A stretch of 64,000 nt of DNA from Halichoerus grypus (GCF_964656455.1 NC_135720.1:103304696-103368695); one strand, 5' to 3'. Counted from the stretch's first letter, positions 37,532 through 49,845 are shown. The notes: a model not told the origin generated them from the sequence alone. Numbers and translations are program-made.

Positions 37532-38224
37532 AAGGAGTTCTGTTTATTTGAGGCTGTAGATTTGTATCGCTCTTTGGTTTCCTATGCTTTGGTACATTTC
37601 TGATGTGGGAGAATTCCAGCTTCTAGCTTTCCTGATTCAAGCACTGAGAGCCACAGTCATGCCTAAAAGAACAGCATGATGATCCCATAAATATTTGTAG
37701 CAAAGGTTTCCGGATAATGAGAGAACACAATAGGTTTCTACTGGGCTTCAGTAGAAAATCGCCAGGAATCTGCCACAACCTGACCCTTACCTTCATCCAT
37801 CTATCTTCCTTGAGTTCTTGTCTTTGGCACCTGAGCCACTTGAAAACAGTGGTTGAAGAATATAGCTCGGCACAGAGACTCGGTGCCCTTATAGAGAGCA
37901 GACGTGCATGCGCCTCTGATTGTACCTACAGCTCACCCAAAATGCATCCCTTTCCCTGTCTCCCTCATAGTCAGTGTGACACTGCCCTCATTTAGGGATG
38001 TTTTTCAGCCAGTGGACAGCGCCCATCATTCTTCCTGTGTTTGCTTTCTCTACTGAATGGATTGCTTCGCACACAAAGCCCTGAGCACCAAGGTATTGTT
38101 GAATTTTTGTGCCATCGAAGAGAGGTCTACTGACTCTTTACCAAGGCATAGCATTTCACAAACAGGGATGTTTAATTAGCTCTTCCTAAATTTTTGTCTT
38201 CTATGGTCATAATGACTACAGCTG

Positions 38225-38336
38225 TAAGTTTATAAAGTGAACATCATGTGTTTTATACCTACTACCACTCAGTTGTGTAACAACCCTGTGAGGTGAATAT
38301 TTCTGCCCCCAATTTGCAGATAAAGAATGTAAGGTT

Positions 38337-38340
<4 letters not shown>
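38225..38340 (-). repeat. MIR (antisense), partial
   Basis: 'aacaaccctgtgaggtgaat' and 'ccaatttgcagataaagaat' match antisense MIR. A (GT)14 tract follows directly. Confidence 0.75.

Positions 38341-38367
<27 letters not shown>
38339..38367 (+). repeat. (GT)14 microsatellite
   Basis: Uninterrupted GT between a MIR and an LTR-like repeat. Confidence 0.95.
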
Positions 38368-38371
38368 ACCT

Positions 38372-38830
38372 GCAGGGTAACATACCACCCCAAAACTTAG
38401 TGGCTTTAACTGATGAAGACATTAATTTTGCTCATGAACTTACACTTTGGTCAGGGCTTTGTGGGGATAACTCATTTTACTTCACTAGGTGTTATCTGGG
38501 ACAGCTCGACGGCTGGGGGCTGGCATCATCTGAAGTTGCACTCATTCACGCGTCTGGTGGATGATGCCACCTGTCAGCCGAGCACTCAGCTGGGACTGTC
38601 AATTGCAACACTGCACAATGGCGCTGCTTGTGCTGTGGATTCCTCATGACAGGCATCCCAAAGGAGAGAGAGCGTGCCAGGCCCAATCTGTATCACTGTT
38701 TATGACCTGGTCTCAGAAGTCATACACTCGACATTCTACTACTCATCGAGACAGCCATAAAGGCCCACCCATTTTCAAGAAGAAGACAAATACAGACTCC
38801 ACGTCTAGAGCGTATATGGAACTGGAAATA
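38372..38830 (-). mobile_element. MaLR/LTR-like ancient repeat, antisense
   Basis: Begins 'gggtaacataccaccccaaa' and 'acttagtggcttt', the antisense of the usual MaLR LTR 3' end. The interior is diverged and the family is uncertain. A (GT)14 tract abuts its left side. Confidence 0.45.
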
Positions 38831-40913
38831 AGGCTGTAATCACTTTGGGAAATAAAAACTGCCACATACAGCTGCTTGATATCAAGGCTGGAATTTGAAC
38901 CCACGTCTGCCTGACTCTACACCCTGCCCTTTATACTGTACTACAGAACTCTGTGAAGTCAAGAACACAAGCCTGCTTCTAGTGCAATGGAATTTAGTTG
39001 TTAACTATTATACCTGGGGCCAGTGGATCAGGAAGAGCCTAACTTAGAGGCAGAGGTTTGGATGTTAGGGCCTCCCAGGGCTTGGTGCAGGTTTGTGATA
39101 GGAGAGTCATTCTGCCTCCCGAAGCACTGTAGAGTAACATGCAAGACATACCAGGATCATCAACTCTATATTTCTTGAACACCTCTTGGGTTCCCAGGGT
39201 TTCATAAAATAAAATACATAAATAAATAAAACAAATCACCAAGTCGCACTCATGCTAATGGAAGACTTCTCAACTATCTTATTAGAAAGGGAGATCATTT
39301 GGTATTGAAAATATTAATAACAAAGAATACTATCTGACTTTTACTAATAAGGAAACCTCAGGTGTCTAATTGGCAAACTATTCGATTGAAATGAGGCAAA
39401 GTCTAGAATAATGTAGAAGGACGTGAGAGAGGCTGGGAGGCAGAACTCACCAGGAAGAATGGAGACAAGCAACTCCTTAGCATTTCCACATGTTCTCTTT
39501 TCTTCTTTCTTTCTCTTTCCTTTTCCTTCTTTTATTGTTTTAAGCTCAGGGGTTGAATAGCATGTTCTAGGTCTAAGAGCCAGTGTTACTGCTGACTTAG
39601 GGAAGATAATCATGTTCTTGGGAGTAGAGGAGTGCTCCAGAGGGCATCAAGCATGGAGGGGGAGAGCGGCTAGCTGAGGGGGTAAAAGTCAGGCAGAGGA
39701 GGATGTCAGCCAAGGAACACAAGGGTCAAATGCAGGGCCAACAGCAACAGCAGAGCATTAAGCCAAGTGTGGGCCCTTCTGAGCCCCGGGCCTCATGCAT
39801 CCACACAGATAGTCGGCCCATGAAGCCAGCCCAGCAGCCGAGAGGGACCAGGTGACAGGGAGGCTGCAGAAACCTGAGTTTTAAGAAGAAAGGATAATTG
39901 AAAGTTCTAACTGCAAGAGAAAAGTCAAGTAGGAGTAAGTTACAAAGAAAGGAAAAAAAAAAAAAAAAAAAAAAGAATTGCTTAGGCCCAGAAAGTGATT
40001 GAAAGAGAATGATTTTAAAAGAAGCATGAGGTAGAAGCCGGACTGGCAAGAGGTTTAAAAGAGACCCATTCATTTATTCAAACAGTGTGGACATGAAAGA
40101 ATAGAAATAAAAAGCCACGTAGGAGTGGAAAGAAGGGTTGGGAGAAGGAGCATTGGTGTTGGGTGGGAAAGGGCAGCTCTTAGAGAGTGTGTGGAGGAAC
40201 AGGAGGTGAAGACAGGCTCAGTGCGGATTGACAGAGAGCTCAGGGGAGGCTGAAGGACACTCCCAAGAGGCCTCAAGCACAGCCATATACGCAACACAGC
40301 AAGTTGTAGGCGTCCTTGGGTCCAAAGCCACTATCAGACCAGAGCCCTAAGTACTCAGGGTCAAAGGCACCACTGGACCCTGCTCTCTTAGTCAGACGCT
40401 GACCACAGTAGACTTCTGGGTATGGCGCCACAGGTGCCTTTGGGAGGGGATATTTACATAACTATATTGAGGTGTTTATAAAACCACCTGGTGAGCTAAG
40501 GTGTTGATGACAGACACAGCATTGATGGGTTATGTGTCTCAGCTAATACTTTTAAGTTTACCTGGTATGATGTTTAATTTTTTGTGTTAACTTGGCTGGG
40601 CTCTGGTGGTCAGATATTTAGTCAAACATTGTTCTAGATATTGCCGCGCTACAGGTTTTTTTTTCTTGGGTGAGACTAACATTTAAATTAGTAGACTTTG
40701 AGTAAAGCAGATTACCTTCTATAATGTGTGTGGGCTTCATTCAATTAGATGAATGCCATAATAGAAAGACTGACCCCCTGTGAGGAAGAGGGAATTCTAT
40801 CAGCAGACTTCCTTTGGACTTGACCCGCAGTTCTTCCCTGAGTCTCCAACCTAATGACCTACTATGGACTTACCAAGCCTCTACAGTCATGTGAGCCAAT
40901 CCCTTAAAATAAT

Positions 40914-40950
40914 TATCTATATCTATCTATCTATCTATTTATCTATCTTT
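40914..40950 (+). repeat. (TATC)n microsatellite
   Basis: TATC units with one TATT step, inside the LTR-like repeat at 40565-41212. Confidence 0.9.
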
Positions 40951-40990
40951 GCACATACCCACTCCCACATACACACATCCTGTTGGTTCT

Positions 40991-41176
40991 TTTTTTCTTT
41001 TTAGAGAGAGAGAGAGCGAGTGAGAGAGCTTGAGTGGGGGGAGAGGTAGGGAGAGAGGAGGAAGCAGACTCCCCACTGAGCCAGGAGCCCGATGTGGGTC
41101 TCGATCCCAGGACCCCGGGATCATGACCTGAGCCGAAGGCAGACGCTTAACTGACGACTCTGCCACCCAGGCACCC
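40991..41176 (-). mobile_element. CAN-SINE, antisense, inside an LTR-like repeat
   Basis: Antisense SINE lacking most of the TTTA block. The flanks are a 17-bp duplication with one mismatch (cacatcctgttggttct, 40974-40990; cacatcctgttggtcct, 41177-41193). It interrupts the 3' end of an older LTR-like repeat next to a (TATC)n tract. Confidence 0.93.
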
Positions 41177-41754
41177 CACATCCTGTTGGTCCTATTTCTA
41201 GAGAACCCTGTCTTGGAATTCTTCCTGTTACACTTGGAATTCTTCATGTTACACTGCGCAAGCAGCCACCCACAGAGTGCTGATTCAGCCTTTATAATCT
41301 ACTTTACATAAATGCTGACAGTGTCTCCAGCCTCAAATGTATACTCGTTACCTGTTCATTGAATGAAAAATGCCTGAGTGACCCCAGTGAGTGAAGCCTT
41401 ATGTGGCCGCTGAGAGAAGAGCTGTTGTTTCTTCAAGCGTAGAGCTCCCTGACCTCAAGTGGACCACAAACCACCAAGTCCTATCCATGCTAACAGAAGG
41501 CTTACCAACCAAATTATTACAGACCATTTGGTATTTAAAAAATAGTCATAATAAGGAAGACGCACTAATAAGGAAAAAATGGGCAGCTCCATCCAAATAT
41601 TGTCATTATAAAGAAAAATTCTTTCTTTTTCATATAATGGGAATCAGTTTCGTGCTCTATAGATGTGTCATTTTATATCCAAAGAAAGTTCTCTTCCCAT
41701 GACCTTTGTCACCTTGACACTCTTTCCCATAAGATAACAACCAGCCTAGCATGG

Positions 41755-41925
41755 CAGAAAGCTACAAATCAGAAATCAGAACTATATCCCCGATTCTGGC
41801 ATGGGACCAGGCTGTGCAAACATAGGCAAGTTGTTTAACCTGTCCGGGCTTGTTTTCTGACAAGTAAAATGAAAGCGCTAGACCATATCATCCTTGAGTT
41901 CAGTCCTAGCTCCATTATTGTAGAA
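41755..41925 (+). repeat. MIR (sense)
   Basis: 'acataggcaagttgtttaac' and 'gttttctgacaagtaaaatg' match the MIR core and 3' half. Confidence 0.75.
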
Positions 41926-42109
41926 TTTTTATTTCTAAACTTGAAAAAATTGCCTGATCACTTGAGTCTTTGGGGAGAGTTTTCATGGACCAAAGCGACA
42001 AAAAGTTGAAATGTGCCATAAATTAACTTTCTGGAGAGAACTGGAGTTTCTGTCTTCTAGTACTTCATCTAGAATTTATCCTTGCTAGGTTGTTAAATGA
42101 ATCAAACAG

Positions 42110-42307
42110 GGGCGCCTGGGTGGCTCAGTCGGTTGGGCGTCTGCCTTCGGCTCAGGTCATAATCCCAGGGTCCTGGGAACGAACCCCGTGTTGGGCTCCC
42201 TGCTCAGTGGGGAGCCTGCTACTCCCTCTGCCTGCCACTCCCCCTGCTTGTGGTCTCTCTCTCTCTCCCTACCTGTCAAATAAATGAATAAAATCTTTAA
42301 AAAAAAA
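42110..42307 (+). mobile_element. CAN-SINE, sense
   Basis: Sense head gcgcctgggtggctcagtcg and an A-rich tail. The flanks aaatgaatcaaacag (42095-42109) and aaatgaatcaaagag (42308-42322) form a 15-bp duplication with one mismatch. Confidence 0.94.
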
Positions 42308-42830
42308 AAATGAATCAAAGAGCCTAAAAATCTTGCATTTTGAAATATCATTTTAAACATTTTAAACATCTGTAGTACTCTGGGGCCCAATCAAGAGAGA
42401 AACCACACAGTGGTTTAAACAGGGGAAGTTTAACATAAAGTATTAACCATGATAGAAGAGTGACCATAACCTATATGAGAATTCTGGAGCTGTAGGAGAA
42501 TGGCCCATGGAGGGGTTCAGATCTCACCGGAGAAGTTACGGTCAGCCCAGCAAAAAGCAGAGAAGCTCGCTGGTTTGGCCAGGCCAGAGCTGGTCTGGAG
42601 TTGTTTGGGCAAGCAATAGGCTACTGTCCAGAGCTCAGGTGCGGAGCAGGTGGTCAGCAATGGTGTCATAGGCATAAGAGGGAACCAGCTGTTAGCGGAA
42701 GCAGGAGGCCTTCAGGCCGCGTGAGGCTTGCAAAGTAGGCATCACATCTGTGTGGACACCCTGACCAGAGGCATGCTGTGTGCGGGCTACATGGGGGCTT
42801 TGGCTTCTGTGTCAAGAGGGCTACAGAAAA

Positions 42831-43035
42831 GGGGCGCCTGGGTGGCTCAGTCGTTAAGCGTCTGCCTTCGGCTCAGGTCATGATCCCAGGGTCCTGGGAT
42901 CGAGCCCCGCATCGGGCTCCCTGCTTGGCGGGAAGCCTGCTTCTTCCTCTCCCACTCCCCCTGCTTGTGTTCCCTCTCTCGCTGTGTCTCTCTCTCTGTC
43001 AAATAAATAAATAAAATCTTTAAAAGAAAAAAAAA
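42831..43035 (+). mobile_element. CAN-SINE, sense
   Basis: Sense SINE with a CT-rich 3' part and TAAA tail. A perfect 15-bp duplication, aagagggctacagaa, lies at 42814-42828 and 43036-43050. It interrupts an unassigned moderately GC-rich block at 42390-43200. Confidence 0.95.
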
Positions 43036-43519
43036 AAGAGGGCTACAGAATGGTTCTCACCAGGCTGTGGCTGCCAGGTGCGAGAGGGGTCACATTCTGG
43101 GCTGGGGCTGGGGCAGGCTCTGCTGGCTGTCTTCACACCCACACGGCTGACCCCCAGCCCACACCAGGGACAGCAGAAGAGACTCCTCCTCCTGCAGGGT
43201 CCCTCCAGTGCTCTCTCCTGAGAAAGACACCTTCACGCTCACTTTAGAAATGCTGAAAGGAACTTCCCCCTATTCTCTCAGAACATTTCCTACAGCGTGC
43301 ATTCGGAGCTGAGAGACAATAAATTCATAAACAACACGCATCTGTCAAGCTTAAATGTCATCTGTCCATTTCCCGCCATTCTTTCTTGGTTCCTCTCTGA
43401 AAAATTCTTCCCTCTTCCAGACGTTGGTGCCTGCAAGCCACTCTTGGCCAGTCAATCAGCTGCTTCTTGTCTGGAGGCCAAGCTCTATGTACCCGGTCCT
43501 TTCGCGGGGTGTCTTAAAT

Positions 43520-45041
43520 CAGCAGTTCTCAAATGTCGTTCATGACCTCTTGGGGTCCCCGAGACCCTTTCAGGAATTCTGGGAGGTCACAACTCTTTTC
43601 AAAGGAATGTAATTTCTCCCTGGGGTTGAAATTTCATGAGTAAGGCTGCTGGTGTTTTAGCACAAATCAAGGCAGTGTTGTGTACAAACAGGACTAGGAG
43701 TCACGTGCGTGCAGAAAAAAAAAGAAGCCAGTCTCGTTTCTGAATGTCCTTGATGAAGCAGTAAAAAAGTATATAATGTAATAAAACCTCAACCCTTGGG
43801 TACATGTCTTTTAAACATCCTGGCTGATGAAATGGGAAGTGCACGTAAAGCTGTGGGGCCGCATTCCGAAGTACAACGGCTGTCTGAGTGGTGAGCCCAA
43901 GCAGGGTTGTTAACTTGAAAGAGCAGGTGGCAGACCAACTATGGCTTCTCAGGCTTGGTATTTGCCAGACATTTTCCGGAAAATCCATGAAATGAGCTTG
44001 TCATCTCAAGGCTAACCATGGACAGTATTTATTGCCTATGATCAAATACAAGCTTTCAAGAGAAAATTAGGATATTGGGAAAGAGATACCCGCCCCTATG
44101 CACTTGACAGCATCTCTTCAACTTCTCTGATGAGCTCAGTGGTGACGTTACTGAATGAAGTATTTTGACATTGTACGATGACATGTATCAGCATTTGGGA
44201 GAGCTGCATAACTCAGTGAAATGCTGTTTTCCAAATGACGAATTTGTGATGTTAAAAAATCATTCATGGGTGAATTACCCATTCATAGTGTGAGATAGAT
44301 GAATGGGTTTTAGGGGAACAGAAGAACTTTGCTGACAGGGTTTCAAATTCCACCTACCAACTAGGTTTTAAGAAACTACCACTTGAGTTTCAGTACGGTA
44401 TTAAAGAAAAATACCCACGATTACCTGAAAAAGCTATTAAATTACTCCTCCCTTTTCCAACTACATATCTGAGTGAGGCCAGATTTTCTTTTTATACTTC
44501 AACCAAAAAGCAAAAGATTGAATGCAGAAGCCAGCTTTTATTAAGTCGGACATTAAAGGTTTTGCAAAAATATAAAACAATGCCACTCTTCTCACTCAAT
44601 TTCTTTTCTTAAAAAAATATACTTCCTTTATTTTAGAGTGTTATTTATGTTAACATACAATATATTTATTATCATTGCTATTATTGTATTTAAATGAATA
44701 AGTAAATAAAGGTTTAAAATATTTTTTAGCTTTCATTTATAATACAGTAGATACAAAAAGTTCTTTGGGATTCTCAACGATCTTTAAAAGTACATAAGAG
44801 TTCTTTTTTTTTTTTTTTAAAGATTTTATTTATTTATTTGAGAGAGAAAGAATCAGAGACAGAGAACATGAGAGGGAGGAGGGTCAGAGGGAGAAGCAGA
44901 CTCCCTGCCGAGCAGGGAGCCTGATGCGGGACTCGATCCCGGGACTCCAGGATCATGACCTGAGCCGAAGGCAGTTGCTTAACCAACTGAGCCACCCAGG
45001 CGCCCCAAGAGTTCTGAGACCAGAATGTTTGAGGATTGCTG
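43520..45041 (+). mobile_element. hAT-superfamily DNA transposon relic with intact ends
   Basis: The element begins cagcagttctcaaa and ends tttgaggattgctg, which are imperfect inverted termini of the hAT type. It is flanked by an exact 8-bp duplication, tcttaaat, at 43512-43519 and 45042-45049, the expected target size for hAT. On the + strand, 44420-44520 still reads as a C-terminal hAT dimerisation-type segment (LLLPFPTTYLSEARFSFYTS). No full transposase frame remains. The 1522-bp length includes a later CAN-SINE of 202 bp. By remembered consensus it resembles the Tip100/Zaphod group; the family name is uncertain. Confidence 0.88.
44805..45006 (-). mobile_element. CAN-SINE nested in a hAT transposon
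   Basis: Antisense SINE beginning with a long T-run and aaagattttatttattt and ending gccacccaggcgcccc. A perfect 9-bp duplication, aagagttct, lies at 44796-44804 and 45007-45015. The element interrupts the 3' end of the hAT relic at 43520-45041, so it is younger than that element. Confidence 0.95.
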
Positions 45042-45767
45042 TCTTAAATCTCCATTAGTCACTTGAACTCACAAAATTGTGGGAATTTATAAGTGCGGTG
45101 GTAGAGGCCAAAAGAGGAAGGTGACTTCAATACTACTCAAGGTCACATAGTGAGTCAGAGGCAGAGATGGATCTAGATTCATGATCTCCAGCTATAGGGT
45201 GTTATACAACCCAAACTTCTTCCCCAGGACACTCTTCAGAGTGCCAACATCACAGTTTTGAGATACTCAAACCGTAGATAGGGAGCGATAGCCATCCTCC
45301 CCTCAACATGCATCTGCTCAAACAGGAATGGGTACCAACTAGGTTTCAGGCACCTGTGCTTGTTGATGCTGAGGGCAAAGTAAATAAAAAGCGGCCTGTG
45401 TGTAGGGGGTACCCAAGCTTACCATTTAGAAGGAGAGACTACATGAAAGACAGTATGTCATAGCATAGGATATGACTTACCTGGCATGTAATGTAAGGTA
45501 TATTCATACAACCTATATAATTCTCTTATGCTATTACTATCATACACAATATTGTATGTTATATAAGTTGTATCATATCGATAGCATATGATATAGTATG
45601 GTAGAGTATAACTTAGAGTAAATACATTTACTGTATCTAGGAAAGGGGAAGTACTTTGGGGTCACAGCTGGCTGGCAATTTTGTGCATGGGCGCTGTGGC
45701 AAAGCAGGACTGTGAACTTGGGAAGTTTGCCAACGTGCTCCTTTGGACGCTTTCTGGCTCGCATTCG

Positions 45768-46198
45768 TTTCCGAGGGCTGGCATAACAAATCACCCTAAA
45801 CCGGGTGGTTTTTCCCACACGCAGAAATTTATTCTGGAGGTTAGAAGTTGGACATCAAGGTGTCAGCAAGGCCATGCTCTCTCCAGAGGCTCTAGGGAAG
45901 GCTTCTCTTCCTCATCTCTTCTAGCTTCTGGTGTTTCTGGCGATCATTGGTGTTCCTGGGCTTGTAGAGGGAGGACTCCAGTTTCTACCTCTGTCTTCAC
46001 ATGAGCTTCTCTCCTGAGGTCTGTGTCCAAATTGCTCCCTACTTATGAGGACATCAGTCATATTTAGGGCCTACCTTAATCCAGTATGACCTCATCTTAA
46101 CTTGATTACCTCTGCAGAGACCCAGATGAGGGCACCCTTACAGGTTCTGGAAAGACATGAATTCGGTGTATGTGGGAGGCATTATTTAACCTAGTACA
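45768..46198 (-). mobile_element. MLT1-type LTR, antisense
   Basis: Blocks in antisense MLT1 order: 'gggctggcataacaaatcac', 'agaaatttattctggaggtt', 'ccagtatgacctcatctta' and 'acttgattacctctgcagag', ending near 'attatttaacctagtaca'. A solitary, non-coding MaLR relic. Confidence 0.8.
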
Positions 46199-46422
46199 CT
46201 GCTTGTGTGCTTACCCTCAATCCTCACTGTTCCCAGCCTCTTCACCATCCCTCACATTTTCTCTCACACTTTTCAGGACCTGGGGTCCTGTCAAGCCTCA
46301 CCTGGCCAACCTCTGTTGGGGTTTTGAGTGGTTGCCACAAGCTCTCTTCATTTAATCCATGAGTTTAACAAAGGGCTTCTCGGGGCCACATAACTGGTGA
46401 GTTGTGAAGGAGGAAAGAAAGA

Positions 46423-47395
46423 AGCTGAACAACTCAATAGTTAAAAAAAAAAAAAAATGAATACCCTGATTAAAAAATGGGCCAAGGACTTGAATAGACA
46501 TTTCTCCAAAGGAGACGTAAACAGCCAACAGGTTTATGAAAAAATCTCAATGTCACTCACCATCAGGGAAATGCAGATCAAAACCACAATGAGATACCAC
46601 CTCACACCTGTCAGGATGGCTATCATCATAAAGCCCAAGGTCAACAAGCATTGCTGGGGATGCAGAGAAATTGGGACCTGTGTGCACTGTTGGTGGGAAG
46701 GCAATTGGAGTAGACGCTGGGGAGAACAGTGTGGAGGTTCCTCAAAAACCTAAGAATAGAACTACCTTATGATCCAGCAATCTCACTTCTGAGTATTTAT
46801 CCAAAATAACTGAAATCAGGATCTTGAAGAGATATTGGCACTTTCCCCTTCAGTGCAGCACTGTTCGCGAAAGGCAAGAGGTGGGAGGAGCCTACGTGTC
46901 CAGGGACAGGTGAATGGATAAAGAAGCTAACTGTGGTGTATACACACAGTGGAATACTCTTCAGCCTTAACATGGAAGGAAGTTCCGAAAATGCCACACC
47001 ATGGGTAAACCTCGAGGACAGGATGCTAGATGAGTTCAGTCAATCACAGAAAGACAAATATTGCCCGATTTCATTCATCTGAGGTCACTAAAATTGTCAA
47101 CCTCAAAGAATCAAAGAGTAGAATAGTGGTTTCCAGGGCTGGGGGGAGGGGCAACGAGGAGCTGCTATTCAGTGGGAATGGAGTTTCAGGTAAGCCAGGA
47201 GAATCAGCTCTAGAGCTCTGCTGTACCAGCCGTGCCTGTGGTCAATAGCAACATAGGGTCCGCTCAGGATGTCTAAGGGGGGAGGTCTCATGTTAAATGT
47301 TCTTACCACAAGAAAGGAGAAGAAAAGAGAAAAGAGAAAAAAAAAAAAGAAGGAAAAAGAAAGAGGAAGCTGAGAATCCTTACATGTTAATTCTA
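46423..47395 (+). mobile_element. L1 retrotransposon 3' end (ORF2 C-terminus plus 3' UTR)
   Basis: From 46457 the + strand reads KWAKDLNRHFSKGDVN and [20 protein letters not shown], the conserved C-terminal part of L1 ORF2. Frameshifts and stops follow, then the 'tttccagggctggggggag' and 'ctcatgttaaatgttcttac' 3' UTR blocks and a purine-rich A tail near 47320-47370. A 5'-truncated old mammalian L1 (L1MA/MB-like); not active. Confidence 0.9.
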
Positions 47396-47624
47396 TGGCT
47401 CCTTTGGCAATTTTTTTTACTGGGTAGCATCATGATTTACGACAGAGCATAGTTTACTGGGCCTAGCATGATTTATGGCAATAGGGAAAATGTGGGGAGC
47501 TGTGAAAGTCAGCATCCTCTGCACCTTGTGCACACGGACGGACGGGTGCGATGTGTGCATACAATCCCGGCACTGTCACCTTCAGCTCTGCGACCTGTGG
47601 TCCCAGGTTACCTGTTTGGAGCTT

Positions 47625-47850
47625 CAGGTGGACTCTGGGCATGACGGCAGGATCTGGAGCCAGATCACCTGTGTTCAAGCCAGGGACCCTTAGGCTGCTT
47701 ATCTCCTCTCTCTGTGCCTCAGTTTCCACATCTTGCAAAAGGGTGATACCATCCCACTACATGCGGAATAAATGAGCTAATATATGTGAAGTGTTTTGAA
47801 CAGTGCCTGACAATGTAGACTTTAGTTGTTGTTATTATATGAATTTTCTA
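47625..47850 (+). repeat. MIR (sense), nearly full length
   Basis: 'atctggagccagatcacctg', 'gtgcctcagtttccacatct', 'aataaatgagctaatatatg' and 'gaacagtgcctgacaatgta' follow MIR from core to tail. Confidence 0.9.
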
Positions 47851-49019
47851 TCCAGTTAATAAGAATTCCAATATGTTACTGGTTGCTCCTTCAATTCCCT
47901 TATCATCACCCTCCCACCGCCCCTACCAGAGGTAAAATAGGGGACAGTATGTGGATGTGGCTTTTGGTTGTTTTTTAATTCTTTCCATGTCGCTTATAAT
48001 GGGCCCTGGGGAACAGTTCCTTTGTCAGGATGTCTTAAAGGATCAGGAACCAGGTGCCTGTGGAGTGAGTGCTTCTTGGGAAGCTCTTAGGGAGCCAACA
48101 TCATGAACTCCAGTGAGCACCAAGCTATTATTTAATTAATAGTTCCCCTTCTGAGTGTGGCTTTATCGTTAACTTTAGCTCTGTGGGTAGGTGTGGCGCC
48201 CACGACGTGGCCTCCACATTTCAGATTTTGTATAACGGAGCCCATGGTGTCTCAGCTACTCAGGAGTGCGTCTGTCTCCAGCACCGAGGAAAAGCGAGAC
48301 CTGAATAAGGATGGGGCTTTTGGCGTAGTTAGGAGAGAGGTAAAATAACTGTAATTTCATAGCAATTACCTACAACCAACACCGTCAAAGGCGCCAGTTT
48401 TCCGTGATAAACCTGAGCCTCTGCTGGGAGCAATTTGCAAGGTAGAAATAAGCACACAATTAGGCTCTCATGTATGAAAGGAGGCATCTGCCCCTCCCCA
48501 TCCAAATGCCACAGCAAAACAAACCTCAAAGGGGAAAATACTGTGTTGCATTTTGGGAGTGCATTTTTTTTCTCCTTCTTTTAAAAAAAATCTTAATAAG
48601 CCCCCATTCCAGGATGTTGTTTGGGTTGTTTGCAGCTTTGCCAGGAAGCCCGGGAGCCTTCACTCCCCTGGCCCCCCTGTCCGTTGGAGGAAGGCACTCC
48701 AGCCACCTGATGGGGCCACGGTTTCCAGGGGAGCCACCAGCGAACTAGAGTGAATGGGTGATTTCTCCCTCTAAGTACCATGTCAGGGGCCCACAAACCA
48801 CTCCGTGGAAATAAGTATACAGAGATCAGTTTCCCAACATTTTTGTTTGTTCATGCATTTGCTGAGAATGAATTCCTTATAAAATTCATGTCTCTGCAGC
48901 CCACTCAGAAGTAAAGCTAGACTTGCCTTTCAGATGATAAAACAAAAACAAAAACAAAAATGCCACGCTATTTTGAGAACGGTCCCGAGAAAGGGAAATC
49001 TAGTGAACAGAAGTATGCA

Positions 49020-49200
49020 AGCACTCAATAGGGCTATCTGTTATTGTTATATATGTGTCCCTGCCCTACCTGCCAGCCAACCCCACAGGCCACAAGCTCC
49101 TTGACTAAATGCACTTTTGAATCCCCTGTGTGATTTTCTCTAGTGCCTTGTACATAATTGAGTGAATTTGCATTTATCGAGTAAAAGGATAGTTTAACAA
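49020..49200 (+). repeat. L2-type LINE 3' end
   Basis: 'aggccacaagctccttgact' and 'tagtgccttgtacataattg' follow the L2 3' end order. It lies 0.65 kb before CLIC5 exon 2. Confidence 0.65.
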
Positions 49201-49845
49201 ATGATGGCTTATTGACATTGAAGGTTAAGTACTGGTCAGAACTAAGGGGACTGTTGATTAAAATCTTGAGTCTGCTGTCTAGCTATAGAGAGATGGGGTC
49301 AAAGTCTGAGGTATTTGTACTCATGATATATCATGGAGCAAAGACAAAAGGGTAGAACAGAGTTAACTAGAGAGGAACGTAGTTTGCCTGGGTATAGCCA
49401 AAGAAAAGCATTTCTAATTGTTGGAACTACCCTCAGAATGGACTACTTCCAGAGATATAAGTTACTGGTTCGTGAAGATATTTAAGCATAAACTAGGTGA
49501 TTACTTGGGGGTATAGAAGTTGGTGGTCCAACATCATTTATGTTAGACTGTGTGATGTTGAAAGTCTCCCTTTACCCTGAGATGCTAGGGTCCTCTGGTT
49601 TCAGAAACTTATGACTACATAATCGTCATGCTGGGAACCCAGATTCAGTCCAGCACCTATTTATTGAGTCCTTACCGTGTGCCAAGCATTGCCCTGCATA
49701 GACATGAGGAAGACGACAATAAGATAGGGCAGCTGCCTTTGGAGTTAGGCTGGGTCATGGCTTTAGTCAGTTCTTCATTGGGCGTATATTCCTTGGCAAT
49801 ATGCACATGCTGATTTAGGACTCTGGTTCTTTCTCTTCCTTTTAG

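Larger units (their letters stand above)
40565..41212 (+). mobile_element. LTR-like ancient repeat split by a CAN-SINE
   Basis: Starts 'gatgtttaattttttgtgtt' and 'aacttggctgggctctggtg', passes 'gactttgagtaaagcagatt' and a tetranucleotide tract, and resumes after the SINE with 'ctatttctagagaaccctg'. This order matches a common mammalian LTR-type repeat I cannot name with confidence. Non-coding. Confidence 0.5.
1..49845 (+). other. CLIC5: CLIC5 first intron, 3' portion
   Basis: No coding exon is recognised here. I looked for the conserved first-exon ending (IELFVK followed by a donor) on the + strand and did not see it, so the upstream start exons are presumably outside the window. The sequence is a mosaic of CAN-SINEs, MIR, MER5-like and hAT relics, LTR pieces, L1 fragments and unassigned DNA. 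Unassigned blocks in which I see nothing specific include 50-2400, 3700-6030, 8660-9660, 10580-11400, 12700-13980, 19480-21940, 22080-23560, 25640-26500, 31700-34680, 35270-36540, 37550-38220, 39340-40560 and 47850-49000. There is no CpG-island-like promoter. Confidence 0.85.

Noticed and set aside
46457..46753. 98-residue protein-like frame with clear similarity to reverse-transcriptase elements
   Set aside because: It is the C-terminal remnant of L1 ORF2 and is broken afterwards; kept as a mobile element, not as a gene.
1..49845. A CLIC5 first exon or alternative promoter inside the window
   Set aside because: No IELFVK-type exon end with donor and no CpG-island-like region was found. A diverged or non-coding first exon cannot be fully excluded by eye.
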